Shown piece after piece: positions 7,469 to 15,074 of a stretch of DNA of 53,589 nt. The stretch is from VAYN01 sp964540905 (GTDB lineage: Bacteria; Actinomycetota; Thermoleophilia; Solirubrobacterales; 70-9). The notes below the pieces were generated by a model that worked only from the letters and a program-made list of their open reading frames with translations, searched no databases and was not told where the DNA came from. The position numbers and the translations under genes were made by a program. Numbering within the stretch: position 1 is the first letter of the stretch; each line of letters opens with the position of its first letter. The DNA is taken from the NCBI GenBank assembly GCA_964540905.1, contig CAZIOS010000017.1:1-53589 (forward strand), written 5' to 3'.

Positions 7469-7944
7469 GCCGCCAAGGCTAGGGTGCCAGCGCCCCGCGC
7501 GCTTCTCCGATCCTGCTCGGTTCTGCGGCTCGGGCGGGTGAGATCCCTGGCGATGCAGCCCGGCACGCCGGCGAGCGCGCCGTGGTCGCGGGCGCGGTAG
7601 GCGGTGGGCGTCTCCCCCACCAGCTCGGTGAAGCGGGCGCTGAACGAGCCGAGAGACATGCACCCGACCGCCATGCAGACCTCGGTGACCGAGAGGTCGC
7701 CACGGCGCAGCAGCGCCTTCGCCCGCTCGATTCGCCGCGTCATCAGGTAGGCGTAAGGCGTCTCCCCGTAGGCAGCGCGAAACCGCCGCGAGAAGTGCGC
7801 GGACGACATCAGCGCCGCGCGGGCGAGCGCGGCGACGTCGAGCGGGCGCGCGTACTCGCGGTCGATCAGATCGCGGGCGCGGCGCAGATGCGCGAGGTTG
7901 GCGAGCTCCTCCGGCGTCACGCTGACCAGTTTAGGAGGGTGCAC
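7465..7944 (-). CDS. AraC-family transcriptional regulator (DNA-binding domain only)
   Basis: About 159 residues, nearly all one AraC/XylS double helix-turn-helix domain: RPLDVAALARAALMSSAHFSR (first HTH) and LSVTEVCMAVGCMSLGSFSAR (second HTH), then FTELVGETPTAYR. No ligand-binding domain. Start codon is uncertain: GTG at 7944 follows a purine run (GGAAGGGG) too closely, while GTG at 7920 lacks one. The last 4 bases overlap the VOC gene. It faces the monooxygenase gene across a 108-base region holding a 17-base palindrome, so it is the natural candidate regulator of both directions (inference). Confidence 0.85.
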   Translation of the reverse strand: MHPPKLVSVTPEELANLAHLRRARDLIDREYARPLDVAALARAALMSSAHFSRRFRAAYGETPYAYLMTRRIERAKALLRRGDLSVTEVCMAVGCMSLGSFSARFTELVGETPTAYRARDHGALAGVPGCIARDLTRPSRRTEQDRRSARGAGTLALAA

Positions 7945-7977
7945 ACCCCCTTCCACTCTCAATCTACAACACGCAAA

Positions 7978-7994
7978 GGGCTTGTAACAAGCCC
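7978..7994. promoter_or_regulatory. Palindromic operator GGGCTTGT-A-ACAAGCCC
   Basis: Perfect 8-bp inverted repeat around a single A. It covers the -35 region of the monooxygenase promoter, so a bound dimer would block it. AraC-type proteins usually bind direct repeats, so a TetR- or MarR-type protein encoded elsewhere is an alternative. Confidence 0.5.
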
Positions 7995-8011
7995 CGGTTC
8001 GTCTGTATAAA
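7982..8011 (+). promoter_or_regulatory. Sigma-70-like promoter of the monooxygenase gene
   Basis: TTGTAA at 7982-7987 and TATAAA at 8006-8011 with 18 bases between: the best consensus promoter in the window. The transcript has a leader of about 35 bases with GGAGAAGGAG ahead of the start, unlike the leaderless genes around it. Confidence 0.55.
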
Positions 8012-8052
8012 CGCCGGCCGCAAGCGCGAGTCCACGGAGAAGGAGTGGTGAA

Positions 8053-9525
8053 TTGAGTGTGAACGAGCATGCGGTGGCGATCGCCGGCGGCGGTCCGACG
8101 GGGATGATGCTGGCGGCTGAGTTGGCGTTGGCGAAGGTCGACGTCGCGGTCGTCGAGCGGCGTCCCGATCACGTGCTCGTCGGCTCACGGGCAGGCGGCT
8201 TTCACTCGCGCACGATCGAGGTGCTGGATCAGCGTGGGGTCGCCGATCGCTTCCTCGCGGAGGGTCAGGTGGCTCAGGCCGCGATGTTGGCCACGACCGT
8301 GTTGGACATGAGCGACTTCCCGACTCGTCATCCCTATTCGCTCGGGATCTGGCAGAACCAGATCGAGCGGATCATGGCCGCCTGGATCGCCGAGCTGCCA
8401 GTGCGGATCTACTACGGGTGTGAGGTGACGGGCTTCGCCCAGGACGACACCGGCGTCGACGTCGAGCTGTCCGACGGCCAGCCCCTGCGGGCACAATATC
8501 TCGTCGGGTGCGACGGGGGGCGCAGCCTGATCCGCAAAGCGGCCGGCATCGAGTTCCCGGGGTGGGACCCGACCAGGAGCAACCTGATCGCCGAGGTCGA
8601 GACGACCGAGGAACCGCCGCGGGGCACTCGCCACGACGCCATCGGCGTCCACGGCCTGCACACGATGGAGGACGGGAAGACGGTGCGGGTCATCGTGACC
8701 GAGCAGCAGCTCGGGCCCAGCAGCGAGCCCACCCTGGGCGATCTGAGCGAGGCGCTGATCACGGTGTACGGCACCGACTTCGGGATCCACAGTCCCACCT
8801 GGATCTCCAGGTTCACCGACATGACCCGTCAGGCAGCGGCCTACCGCGCGGGACGAGTCCTACTCGCCGGTGACTCGGCGCACGTGCATTACCCGGCTGG
8901 TGGGCAGGGCCTCAGCCTCGGTCTGCAGGATGCGGTGAATCTGGGGTGGAAGCTGGCCAAGGTGGTCGACGGGACCTCCCCAGAGAGCCTCCTGGATACG
9001 TATCAGGACGAGCGCCACCCGGTCGCTGCCCGCGCGATCCAGCACACGATGGCCCAGGCGGCGCTCCAGCGCCGGGACGAGCGCATGCAGGCCCTGGTCG
9101 ATGTGGTGTCGGAGCTGGCGGGCATGGACGAGCCTCGCATACGGCTCGCCGGGATCATCTCCGGGCTGGACATTCACTACGACCTCGGCGAGGGCCACCC
9201 CCTGCTCGGACGCCGCATGCCCGATCTGGACCTCGTGACCGCCGACGGCCCGCTGCGGATCTTCGAGCTGCTGCACGACGCCCGGCCAGTGCTGCTCAAC
9301 CTCGGTGAGCCCGGCGGCTTCGACATCACCCCCTGGGCAGACCGGGTCCAGCTGATAGACGCGAGCTACGAGGGAGAGTGGGAGCTGCCGGTGCTCGGCG
9401 CGGTCACCGCTCCCACCGCCGTGCTGATCCGGCCCGACGGATACGTCGCCTGGGTGGGAGACCGAACCCAGCCAGGGCTCGCCGACGCGCTAACCACCTG
9501 GTTCGGACCGCCTACAGCAGCGTAG
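8053..9525 (+). CDS. FAD-dependent aromatic monooxygenase, PheA/TfdB/Rox type
   Basis: 490-residue single-component flavin hydroxylase. Seen: the dinucleotide motif AGGGPTGMMLAAELA (10-24), the DG motif CDGGRSLIRKAAG, the GD motif VLLAGDSAHVHYPAGGQG that binds FAD ribityl, and a C-terminal thioredoxin-like domain typical of phenol hydroxylase and rifampicin monooxygenase (Rox) relatives. Substrate is an aromatic or polyketide compound by family knowledge; resistance to an antibiotic is possible but unproven. Start is TTG at 8053 (or GTG at 8059) behind GGAGAAGGAG. Codon choice looks somewhat less GC-biased than neighbours and the promoter is atypical, both consistent with acquisition. Confidence 0.88.
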   Translation: MSVNEHAVAIAGGGPTGMMLAAELALAKVDVAVVERRPDHVLVGSRAGGFHSRTIEVLDQRGVADRFLAEGQVAQAAMLATTVLDMSDFPTRHPYSLGIWQNQIERIMAAWIAELPVRIYYGCEVTGFAQDDTGVDVELSDGQPLRAQYLVGCDGGRSLIRKAAGIEFPGWDPTRSNLIAEVETTEEPPRGTRHDAIGVHGLHTMEDGKTVRVIVTEQQLGPSSEPTLGDLSEALITVYGTDFGIHSPTWISRFTDMTRQAAAYRAGRVLLAGDSAHVHYPAGGQGLSLGLQDAVNLGWKLAKVVDGTSPESLLDTYQDERHPVAARAIQHTMAQAALQRRDERMQALVDVVSELAGMDEPRIRLAGIISGLDIHYDLGEGHPLLGRRMPDLDLVTADGPLRIFELLHDARPVLLNLGEPGGFDITPWADRVQLIDASYEGEWELPVLGAVTAPTAVLIRPDGYVAWVGDRTQPGLADALTTWFGPPTAA

Positions 9526-9664
9526 GAACCGACTTGAGGCGAGGGAGAAGATCCCGGTTGCCGGGCGTCGATCTTGACCGACATCGCGCTGCAGCGATGG
9601 AGCTTGATCGCCACCTGGTGAGCATAGTCCGCTGGGTGGCTCGGCAAACGAGAGAGCAGAGGGG

Positions 9665-10318
9665 TCAGCTGCTCGAAGCGCCCGAGGGCCCTGGCGCAGC
9701 CGCAGCGGGGATCGGGCCGCTGCGCAGGTAGACCAGGACGCTGACGATGGCCGACCAGAGCAGGGTCCCCAGCAGGGCCGGGAAGATCGCCGGCGGGATC
9801 ACGAAGCAGATGCCGAGCACGATCGCCACCCAGCCCAGCCACTTGGGCAGCTGCGCCCCGCGCAGGATCGCCAGGCCGGCGGGGAGGGCGAAGAGGAAGC
9901 CGCCGGCGATCACCACCAGGAAGAGTTCGTTGCTGAGGAAGCTGAGGGTCTGGGCGCTAGCCGGGCCCAGGTCGCGGAGATGGTGAGCGAGGCCGTATTC
10001 GATGCTGGTGACGATGAGGGCGCCGGCTGCCATCACCCCAGCGCCGGCCAGGGCGAGGGCGGCGAGGCCCTCGGCTGCGGGCGTGCGGCGCAGGTAGGAG
10101 CGCAGCGAGGCGGCGAAGAGGACCAGGAAGAGGAAGGCGAAGGCGATCAGGATGGCCGAGGTCTCGACTTCGGAGCGGTGGGTGGCGTAGTAGGAGAGCA
10201 CCTTGGCGACGCTGGCGTTGGCGTCGGGCGTTTCTCCGCCCGAGAAGATCGCGGCGACGGTCAGCACGAAGAACACCGCGCCGCTCAGCGGCGCAAGACG
10301 GCTCAGGCGGTCCGACAT
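9665..10318 (-). CDS. Polytopic membrane protein of unknown function
   Basis: 217 residues with six probable membrane segments: PLSGAVFFVLTVAAIFSGG at the N terminus, ILIAFAFLFLVLFAASL, LALAGAGVMAAGALIVTS, LFLVVIAGGFLFALPAGLAI, WLGWVAIVLGICFVIPPAIF and LLWSAIVSVLVYL. An extracytoplasmic loop with GGETPDANASVAKVLSYYATH between segments 1 and 2 is typical of a hypothetical actinobacterial family. Start chosen at the ATG with AGGAGGAAGCTC directly upstream, a strong ribosome-binding site. No neighbour points to a role. Confidence 0.8.
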   Translation of the reverse strand: MSDRLSRLAPLSGAVFFVLTVAAIFSGGETPDANASVAKVLSYYATHRSEVETSAILIAFAFLFLVLFAASLRSYLRRTPAAEGLAALALAGAGVMAAGALIVTSIEYGLAHHLRDLGPASAQTLSFLSNELFLVVIAGGFLFALPAGLAILRGAQLPKWLGWVAIVLGICFVIPPAIFPALLGTLLWSAIVSVLVYLRSGPIPAAAAPGPSGASSS

Positions 10319-10401
10319 GAGCTTCCTCCTCCTAGGTGCGTCGGCGACTGGGTGCCGCCTTCCCGGCGCGAGCCTAACCGCTCGCCGAGGGCGCGGGCAA
10401 G

Positions 10402-10632
10402 GTGCGAGGCGAGGCGAGACTTCCGTTCTTGGCGGCTGCCATCCTCGGCTTGGTGGTGCTGGCATTCGGCGTCGCCTACCTCAGCGTCACCTGCCAGTCG
10501 CTGCCCGGGTTCATGGGGCCGGTTCACGGCGACACTTCGCCGCGCACCGGGCTCGGGATCGTCTTTGTGGCGCTGGGCCTGGTGACCTTGACCGGTGCTC
10601 GCATCGTCGCGCGGCGTCGCTCGCGGGGGTAA
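10402..10632 (+). CDS. Small two-segment membrane protein
   Basis: 76 residues from a GTG: segment 1 FLAAAILGLVVLAFGVAYLS (9-28), a short outside loop with one Cys and GFMGPVHGDTSPRTG, segment 2 GLGIVFVALGLVTLTGARIV, then a basic tail ARRRSRG that fixes the C terminus in the cytoplasm. No family recognised. It is divergent from the membrane protein at 9665, with 83 bases between. Coding is supported by the clean two-segment pattern and third-position GC, but the size keeps confidence moderate. Confidence 0.5.
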   Translation: MRGEARLPFLAAAILGLVVLAFGVAYLSVTCQSLPGFMGPVHGDTSPRTGLGIVFVALGLVTLTGARIVARRRSRG

Positions 10633-10658
10633 GGCCGCGCCGCAACGAGGAGATGCGG

Positions 10659-11375
10659 CTAGGGCTTGGCGACAGTGCTGACGTAGAAGAGCCCGAAGAG
10701 GAACCGCTTGGTATGGACCTTGCCGTAGGCGGCCAGGTCGCTCCAGGGGTCGGAGTAGGGATCGCCCGGGGTGAACTTGAGCAGGAGGCGCGCAATCGGA
10801 TCGAGCAGGCGGGCGAGACCGCCCTCGGTCAATCCCAGGTCCATGACAACGACGCGGCCGCCAGCGTGCAGGCGCTGCCAGGACAACGCCAGAGCGGGGC
10901 GTGGTTCGGGCAGGGCCGAGTAGCTGAGGCTGAAGAGGACACCGTCGACATCACGGTCGAGCTCCAGCTCGGCGGCGTCCTGGCGGAGCAACTGCACGTT
11001 GGACCAGCCTTCCCGCTCAACCAGCTTTCTCGCCTCGACCAGCATTCCCGCGGAGGCGTCGACGGCGATGACGCTTCCGGTAGGACCGACCGCCTCGACG
11101 AGATATGGGAAGTTGCGGCCGGTGCCGGCGCCGATCTCGAGGACGACGTCGCCCGGCTTCAGTCCGAGCGCGGCGACGGCCCGGCGGCGGGCGGGCGGGA
11201 AGATCAGGTAGAGCGGCTCGAAGGTCCGGTAGAACCGGGCGACGCGGTCGTACTTGCTGCTGTTGACAGCCTGGGAGCGGCGGGTCGGATGCTCGGCGAC
11301 GCGGCTTATCGGGGGGAGCTTAGGCACTTGGCGGCGATCGAAGTGGGCAACAACGCGCGGTCCGTCGTTCCCCAC
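10659..11375 (-). CDS. Class I SAM-dependent methyltransferase (UbiE-like)
   Basis: 238 residues. Motif I VLEIGAGTGRNFPYL (about 77-91) binds SAM; VIAVDASAGML is motif post-I with the ribose-binding Asp; GRVVVMDLGLTEGG is motif IV/VI. The region after the fold (LLKFTPGDPYSDPWSDLAAYG) is characteristic of methyltransferases acting on lipid or quinone-like substrates, but the substrate is unknown. The N-terminal 38 residues are atypical; the true start may lie inside, although no ATG or GTG is available close to KYDRVARFY. Divergent from the sigma-factor operon. Confidence 0.8.
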   Translation of the reverse strand: MGNDGPRVVAHFDRRQVPKLPPISRVAEHPTRRSQAVNSSKYDRVARFYRTFEPLYLIFPPARRRAVAALGLKPGDVVLEIGAGTGRNFPYLVEAVGPTGSVIAVDASAGMLVEARKLVEREGWSNVQLLRQDAAELELDRDVDGVLFSLSYSALPEPRPALALSWQRLHAGGRVVVMDLGLTEGGLARLLDPIARLLLKFTPGDPYSDPWSDLAAYGKVHTKRFLFGLFYVSTVAKP

Positions 11376-11520
11376 TAGTAGCGACGCAGGGTCGCCAGGT
11401 TCGGTCGACCTCCGATTCCGATCTCAGACGTGAGCGGCTGTTGCCCGAGCCAAAGACATATCTGCGCCGCTGAAGAATGGCCGAGAAAGAGCGGTCAGGC
11501 GAGTTGAGATCGCGTCGATG

Positions 11521-11550
11521 TTGACAGCGCTGCACTTCGGGGTGTAACGC
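11521..11550 (+). promoter_or_regulatory. Possible promoter of the ECF sigma operon
   Basis: TTGACA at 11521-11526 and, after 18 bases, TAACGC at 11545-11550. The overlapping GGGTGTAACGCTGACG could instead be an ECF-type -35, which would fit autoregulation; sequence alone does not decide. Confidence 0.35.
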
Positions 11551-11578
11551 TGACGCCTTGGCCGGACATGTGTGGGCG

Positions 11579-12151
11579 ATGACGCGCGATTCCGCCGTGA
11601 CGGACGACCTGCCACGCAAGCTCGCCCAGCAGCGTTTCTCCGACCTTTATCGCGACCACGCGCGGGGGCTGCTCGGCTATGCGTTGCGCCGCAGCGCTGA
11701 TCCCGACGACGCGGCCGACGTCGTCGCCGAGACCTTTCTTGTCGCCTGGCGACGCCTGGATCAGGTGCCGCTCGGTGACAAGGCGCGCCTCTGGCTCTTC
11801 GGCACGGCACGCAACGTCCTCGCGAATCAGGCCCGCGGCGCACGTCGTCGGGACCGCCTCACCGAGCGGCTACGCGACGATCTCCATCGGGAGCTTCCGG
11901 CCCACCGGGCGCCGGCGCCGAACCCCTTAGTCGAGGCGCTAGCGGAGCTCGGCGAAGCCGACCGCGAGCTGTTGACATTGATCGGGTGGGAGGAACTGAC
12001 CCCGAGCGAAGCCGCCCAGGTTCTCGGCATCTCTCCTTTTGTCGCACGGACCCGTCTGCACCGCGCCAGGCGTCGCCTGCGCGCCCGGCTCGCGACGCAG
12101 TCGTCCGCCAATTCATGCAATGCCGAGATCGGAGTGGAGGAGGCACGATGA
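11579..12151 (+). CDS. ECF-type RNA polymerase sigma factor
   Basis: 190 residues. Sigma region 2: RFSDLYRDHARGLLGYALRR and DAADVVAETFLVAWRRLD with WLFGTARNVLANQ (region 2.3/2.4, promoter melting). Region 4: ELGEADRELLTLIGWEELTP and AAQVLGISPFVARTRLHRAR, the -35-binding helix-turn-helix. It redirects RNA polymerase to a specific regulon. Start is set at the ATG at 11579; a TTG seven codons upstream is possible. It overlaps the next gene by 4 bases (ATGA), the usual arrangement of sigma factor and anti-sigma factor. Confidence 0.9.
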   Translation: MTRDSAVTDDLPRKLAQQRFSDLYRDHARGLLGYALRRSADPDDAADVVAETFLVAWRRLDQVPLGDKARLWLFGTARNVLANQARGARRRDRLTERLRDDLHRELPAHRAPAPNPLVEALAELGEADRELLTLIGWEELTPSEAAQVLGISPFVARTRLHRARRRLRARLATQSSANSCNAEIGVEEAR

Positions 12152-13296
12152 GCGATGAAACGATGGGGTCCCGACTGAGGGCCGCCAACCCGATGTCGAG
12201 TCGCACCCTCGAGGCCCTCGACCTGGCTGCCGGAGAAGCGGCGCTCGGCGAGGCGCTGGTCGCCGAATCCGCGGTCGTCGGCGAGCCGGGAATCATCGGC
12301 CGGGCGCCCGGCCGACGCCGACCCCTCCTGCTCCTCGGGGCCGGCGCGGCGGCGGCGGCCGTGGCCGCCGTCGTCCTCCTCTCGGGCGGTGCCGGGCGCT
12401 CGCCCGAGCCCGCCTACGGAGCCGACCTTGTCCGCTACGCCGAATCGACCCCCCTTCTCCTGCTCGAACTCCCGGGCTGGCAGGTGAAAGACCTCGAGCA
12501 GGAGCATGGCGGTGACGGGGACCTCGGCATCGTCACCCACCAGGGCCCGGTCAAACAGCGTTGGGTCAAGCTCTACTGGCTCCCGGCCAGCCAGCCCGGA
12601 TTCGTTTGGAAGGCCGTGCTGCACCCGCGTATCGACCGCACGCCAGGACGCCGCTTTACGACGCGGCCGGAAAACCTGGACGCGACCGTCCACGTCGACA
12701 CTCGCGCCGAAAGCGCCCCGCAGTACGGGCGGCCCGGTGATCACGAAATGAGTGCGATCTGGAAAGAAAAACGCCACGTCGTGTACATGACCACGCGGGT
12801 CCCCAGCGTCGCCGCCTTCCTCGAACGGCTCGAGGGCCTGCGCAAAGTCGACGCCCAGACGTGGCTCGCGGCGATGCCGGCGGGTGTCGTCAAACCCACC
12901 GAATACGCACCGACCGTGCGCGAAATGCTGAAGGGCATCCCGCTGCCGCCGCACTTCGACCCGAGCCAGGTTCCCCACCAGGGCCTTTCCCAAGACCGCT
13001 ACCAGGTGGGTGCCGCGGTCGGCGGCACCGTCGCCTGCGCCTGGTTCCACAGTTGGGGACAGGCGCGCGCCGCCGGGGACAAGGCCGCTGCCTCGAGGGC
13101 CGAACGCGTCCTCCTCGGCAGTGAAGAGCAGTGGCCGATCTTCCGCGAAATGGCGAAGGAAGGCGCCTATCCCGCCACCGTCAGCGAATATGCACGGAAG
13201 ATGCACGGCGGGGTCTGGTACGGCCGACCGCTGCTCCAGGCAGTATTCGGCAAGGACGGACTGTGTGGGCAGGGAGGCGGGGCGGGGGAAGGCTGA
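12148..13296 (+). CDS. Single-pass membrane protein, probable partner of the ECF sigma factor
   Basis: 382 residues: cytoplasmic N terminus (1-57), one membrane segment (about 59-79, LLLLGAGAAAAAVAAVVLLS) and a large extracytoplasmic domain without recognised family. The N-terminal part has no HxxxCxxC zinc anti-sigma motif, yet the position, 4-base overlap and topology are those of an anti-sigma factor; similar proteins next to actinobacterial ECFs of this type are often left as hypothetical. The outside domain has a Trp-rich start (LPGWQVKDLEQEHGG) and few Cys. The sensing ligand is unknown. Confidence 0.75.
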   Translation: MSDETMGSRLRAANPMSSRTLEALDLAAGEAALGEALVAESAVVGEPGIIGRAPGRRRPLLLLGAGAAAAAVAAVVLLSGGAGRSPEPAYGADLVRYAESTPLLLLELPGWQVKDLEQEHGGDGDLGIVTHQGPVKQRWVKLYWLPASQPGFVWKAVLHPRIDRTPGRRFTTRPENLDATVHVDTRAESAPQYGRPGDHEMSAIWKEKRHVVYMTTRVPSVAAFLERLEGLRKVDAQTWLAAMPAGVVKPTEYAPTVREMLKGIPLPPHFDPSQVPHQGLSQDRYQVGAAVGGTVACAWFHSWGQARAAGDKAAASRAERVLLGSEEQWPIFREMAKEGAYPATVSEYARKMHGGVWYGRPLLQAVFGKDGLCGQGGGAGEG

Positions 13297-13319
13297 TTCG
13301 GCCCGAGGCGGACGATTAC

Positions 13320-13336
13320 AGAGGGCGCGGCCCTCT
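13320..13336 (+). terminator. Hairpin terminator after the sigma/partner operon
   Basis: AGAGGGC-GCG-GCCCTCT, a perfect 7-bp stem with a 3-base loop followed by TGG, 23 bases after the stop. The following 13337-13523 holds nothing I can identify. Confidence 0.55.
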
Positions 13337-13523
13337 TGGCGGTCGGCCGGTGGGCCGGGTTCGGCGGCACCAGGCTGCTCGCCAGGTTCGGGCGACATGG
13401 ACGTTGCTGGCCCGCTGGGTGACTGCGGCCCGGCTGGTTCGGGCGATACAGCACGCAGCGCGTAGCCGAAGTCCTCCGATGGTCTTGTCTCGTAGGCGCC
13501 TCAGATCCTCGTTCGCGAGTACA

Positions 13524-13548
13524 AAAGGGCCTGCGTTGCAGGCCCTTT
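13524..13548 (-). terminator. Terminator of tRNA-fMet
   Basis: AAAGGGCCTGC and GCAGGCCCTTT form a perfect 11-bp stem with a 3-base loop, just 5 bases beyond the tRNA 3' end on the minus strand; the A-rich arm gives a short U-run in the transcript. Confidence 0.8.
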
Positions 13549-13553
13549 CTCTA

Positions 13554-13627
<74 letters not shown>

Positions 13628-13712
13628 GCGGACCGTGGATGGTAGCAATGGGGCGAGGGAGGCGGGGGCGGTGGGCTGGTTGCGCAAGGGACTTCGCGGT
13701 TTGGGCTCTGTC

Positions 13713-13718
13713 TAGAGT
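13713..13718 (+). promoter_or_regulatory. -10 hexamer TAGAGT, leaderless start
   Basis: TAGAGT ends 8 bases before the ATG of the Ppx/GppA gene with no ribosome-binding site. Confidence 0.5.
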
Positions 13719-13726
13719 CCGCGCTC

Positions 13727-14647
13727 ATGGTTGCGGGGTCGAAGAGGGTTGCGGTGATCGACGTGGGGACGAACTCGGCGCGGTTGCTGGTGGCCGACGT
13801 GGGCGGCGGGCGGGTGGTGCCGGTCGAGCGGCGCAGCACGGTGACGCGGCTGGGCCGGGGGGTCGACCTCTCCGGGCGACTGGCGGCGGAGGCGATCGAG
13901 GACGCCTGCGCGGCGATCGGCGGCTACGTGAGGACGATCGGGGAGTTGGAAGTGGAGACGGTCGAGGCGATCGCCACCAGCGCCGTCCGCGACGCCGCCA
14001 ACGGCGGCGCCTTCGTCGCCGAGCTGCGCGAGCGCTTCGCGCTCTCGGCCCGCGTCCTCGACGGCTCCGAGGAGGCCCGCCTCACCTACCTCGGCGCCAC
14101 CACGGAGCGGCCGCCGGCCGAGCCGACCCTGGTCGTCGACATCGGCGGCGGCTCGACCGAGCTGATCGTCGGCAGCGGTGAGACGATCTCCTTCCACACC
14201 TCGCTGCAGGCCGGCGTCGTCCGCCACACCGAGCGCCACATCGTCTCCGACCCGCCGACCGCGCTCGAGCTGGAAGCGCTCGCCAACGACGTCCGCGGCC
14301 TGATCGAGAAGGCCACGGCCGACGCCGAGGCGAGCGCCGGGATCGCCGTCGCCGGCACCCCGACCTCGCTGGCGGCGATCGAGCTCGAGCTCGAGCCTTA
14401 CGACCCGGCCCGCGTCCACGGCCACGTCCTTGCCCTGCCCTCGATCCAGCGGATGCTCTCGCGCCTGGCCTCGGCGCCGCTGGCCGAGCGGGTCAAGGTC
14501 ACGGGCCTGCACGCCGACCGGGCGCCGACGCTGGTCGCCGGCGTGGTGATCCTGATCGAGACGATGCGAGCCTTCGGCCTCGAGCGGATCGAGGTCTCCG
14601 AGCACGACATCCTCTACGGCACGGCGCTGTCCGCAGCGTCCAATTGA
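13727..14647 (+). CDS. ppx: Ppx/GppA-family exopolyphosphatase / guanosine pentaphosphatase
   Basis: 306-residue ASKHA-fold phosphatase that trims inorganic polyphosphate or converts pppGpp to ppGpp. Seen: N-terminal phosphate loop VAVIDVGTNSARLLVAD (8-24), the catalytic-Glu region ATSAVRDAANG, Walker-B-like LDGSEEARLTY, and the second phosphate loop VVDIGGGSTELIVG (about 137-150). Only the catalytic domains are present, giving the short form usual in actinobacteria; the C-terminal HD-like domain of E. coli Ppx is absent. Which of the two activities dominates cannot be told from sequence. Single-gene unit. Confidence 0.92.
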   Translation: MVAGSKRVAVIDVGTNSARLLVADVGGGRVVPVERRSTVTRLGRGVDLSGRLAAEAIEDACAAIGGYVRTIGELEVETVEAIATSAVRDAANGGAFVAELRERFALSARVLDGSEEARLTYLGATTERPPAEPTLVVDIGGGSTELIVGSGETISFHTSLQAGVVRHTERHIVSDPPTALELEALANDVRGLIEKATADAEASAGIAVAGTPTSLAAIELELEPYDPARVHGHVLALPSIQRMLSRLASAPLAERVKVTGLHADRAPTLVAGVVILIETMRAFGLERIEVSEHDILYGTALSAASN

Positions 14648-14979
14648 TCGCAGATCGGCTTAAACTCGAATGCCTTCGCGGTACCGCCTGTACAGAGGCG
14701 CCTCCGGCACCCGGACAAATGGGTTATAGACCCTCTCGAACCCCAAAAAGTTGGTAGGTTGTGAATACCCGGTTATGAGTACCGGGTTTGTGGCCGACTA
14801 GACGTATCGGATAGTCGGGCGCATAATCGGTCGCATCAGGGAAGAGACCGGGGTGATCCCAGCCTCCGACCTGGTTACAGGGCTTAGGCGATTGCCGCAT
14901 CATGGCGCCTCCCGCCGTCTGAGCCCACCGAATACAAGGTCCCTGAAGACGTACCCCTGCCCGTCCTGAGGGGCCCATT
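14648..14979. other. Gene-free region with conserved-looking hairpins, possible non-coding RNA
   Basis: About 330 bases with no good gene; more AT-rich than its surroundings. Hairpins: ACCCGGT/ACCGGGT at 14767-14787, CGACTA/TAGTCG at 14795-14817, and a TCAGGGA/TCCCTGA pair enclosing about 100 bases near 14836-14947. It ends in the strong hairpin at 14980-15010. I tested by eye for tmRNA, RNase P, SRP RNA and common riboswitch cores and found none. An 84-codon minus-strand frame is present but lacks a ribosome-binding site and family resemblance. Confidence 0.4.
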
Positions 14980-15010
14980 GAATCGGCCGCCAGATATTGG
15001 CGGCCGATTC
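14980..15010. terminator. Strong hairpin terminator
   Basis: GAATCGGCCGCC pairs perfectly with GGCGGCCGATTC across a 7-base AT-rich loop. It can end either the plus-strand transcript from the 14.7 kb region or the minus-strand transcript of the TPP enzyme that stops at 15075. Confidence 0.7.
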
Positions 15011-15074
15011 TCGTTAGAGGCCGAACCGAGCGGGCGCCCGGGAGGCAAATGGAACCGGTCCCGAAACTCGCTCC

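Noticed and set aside
14700..14760. GGGTTCGAG-like T-loop on the minus strand, suggesting tmRNA or a tRNA fragment
   Set aside because: The flanking bases cannot form a T-stem and no acceptor partner or tag frame is present.
14724..14978. 84-codon minus-strand frame in the 14.7 kb gap
   Set aside because: Starts right at the terminator hairpin, has no ribosome-binding site and no family; non-coding RNA is a better explanation.
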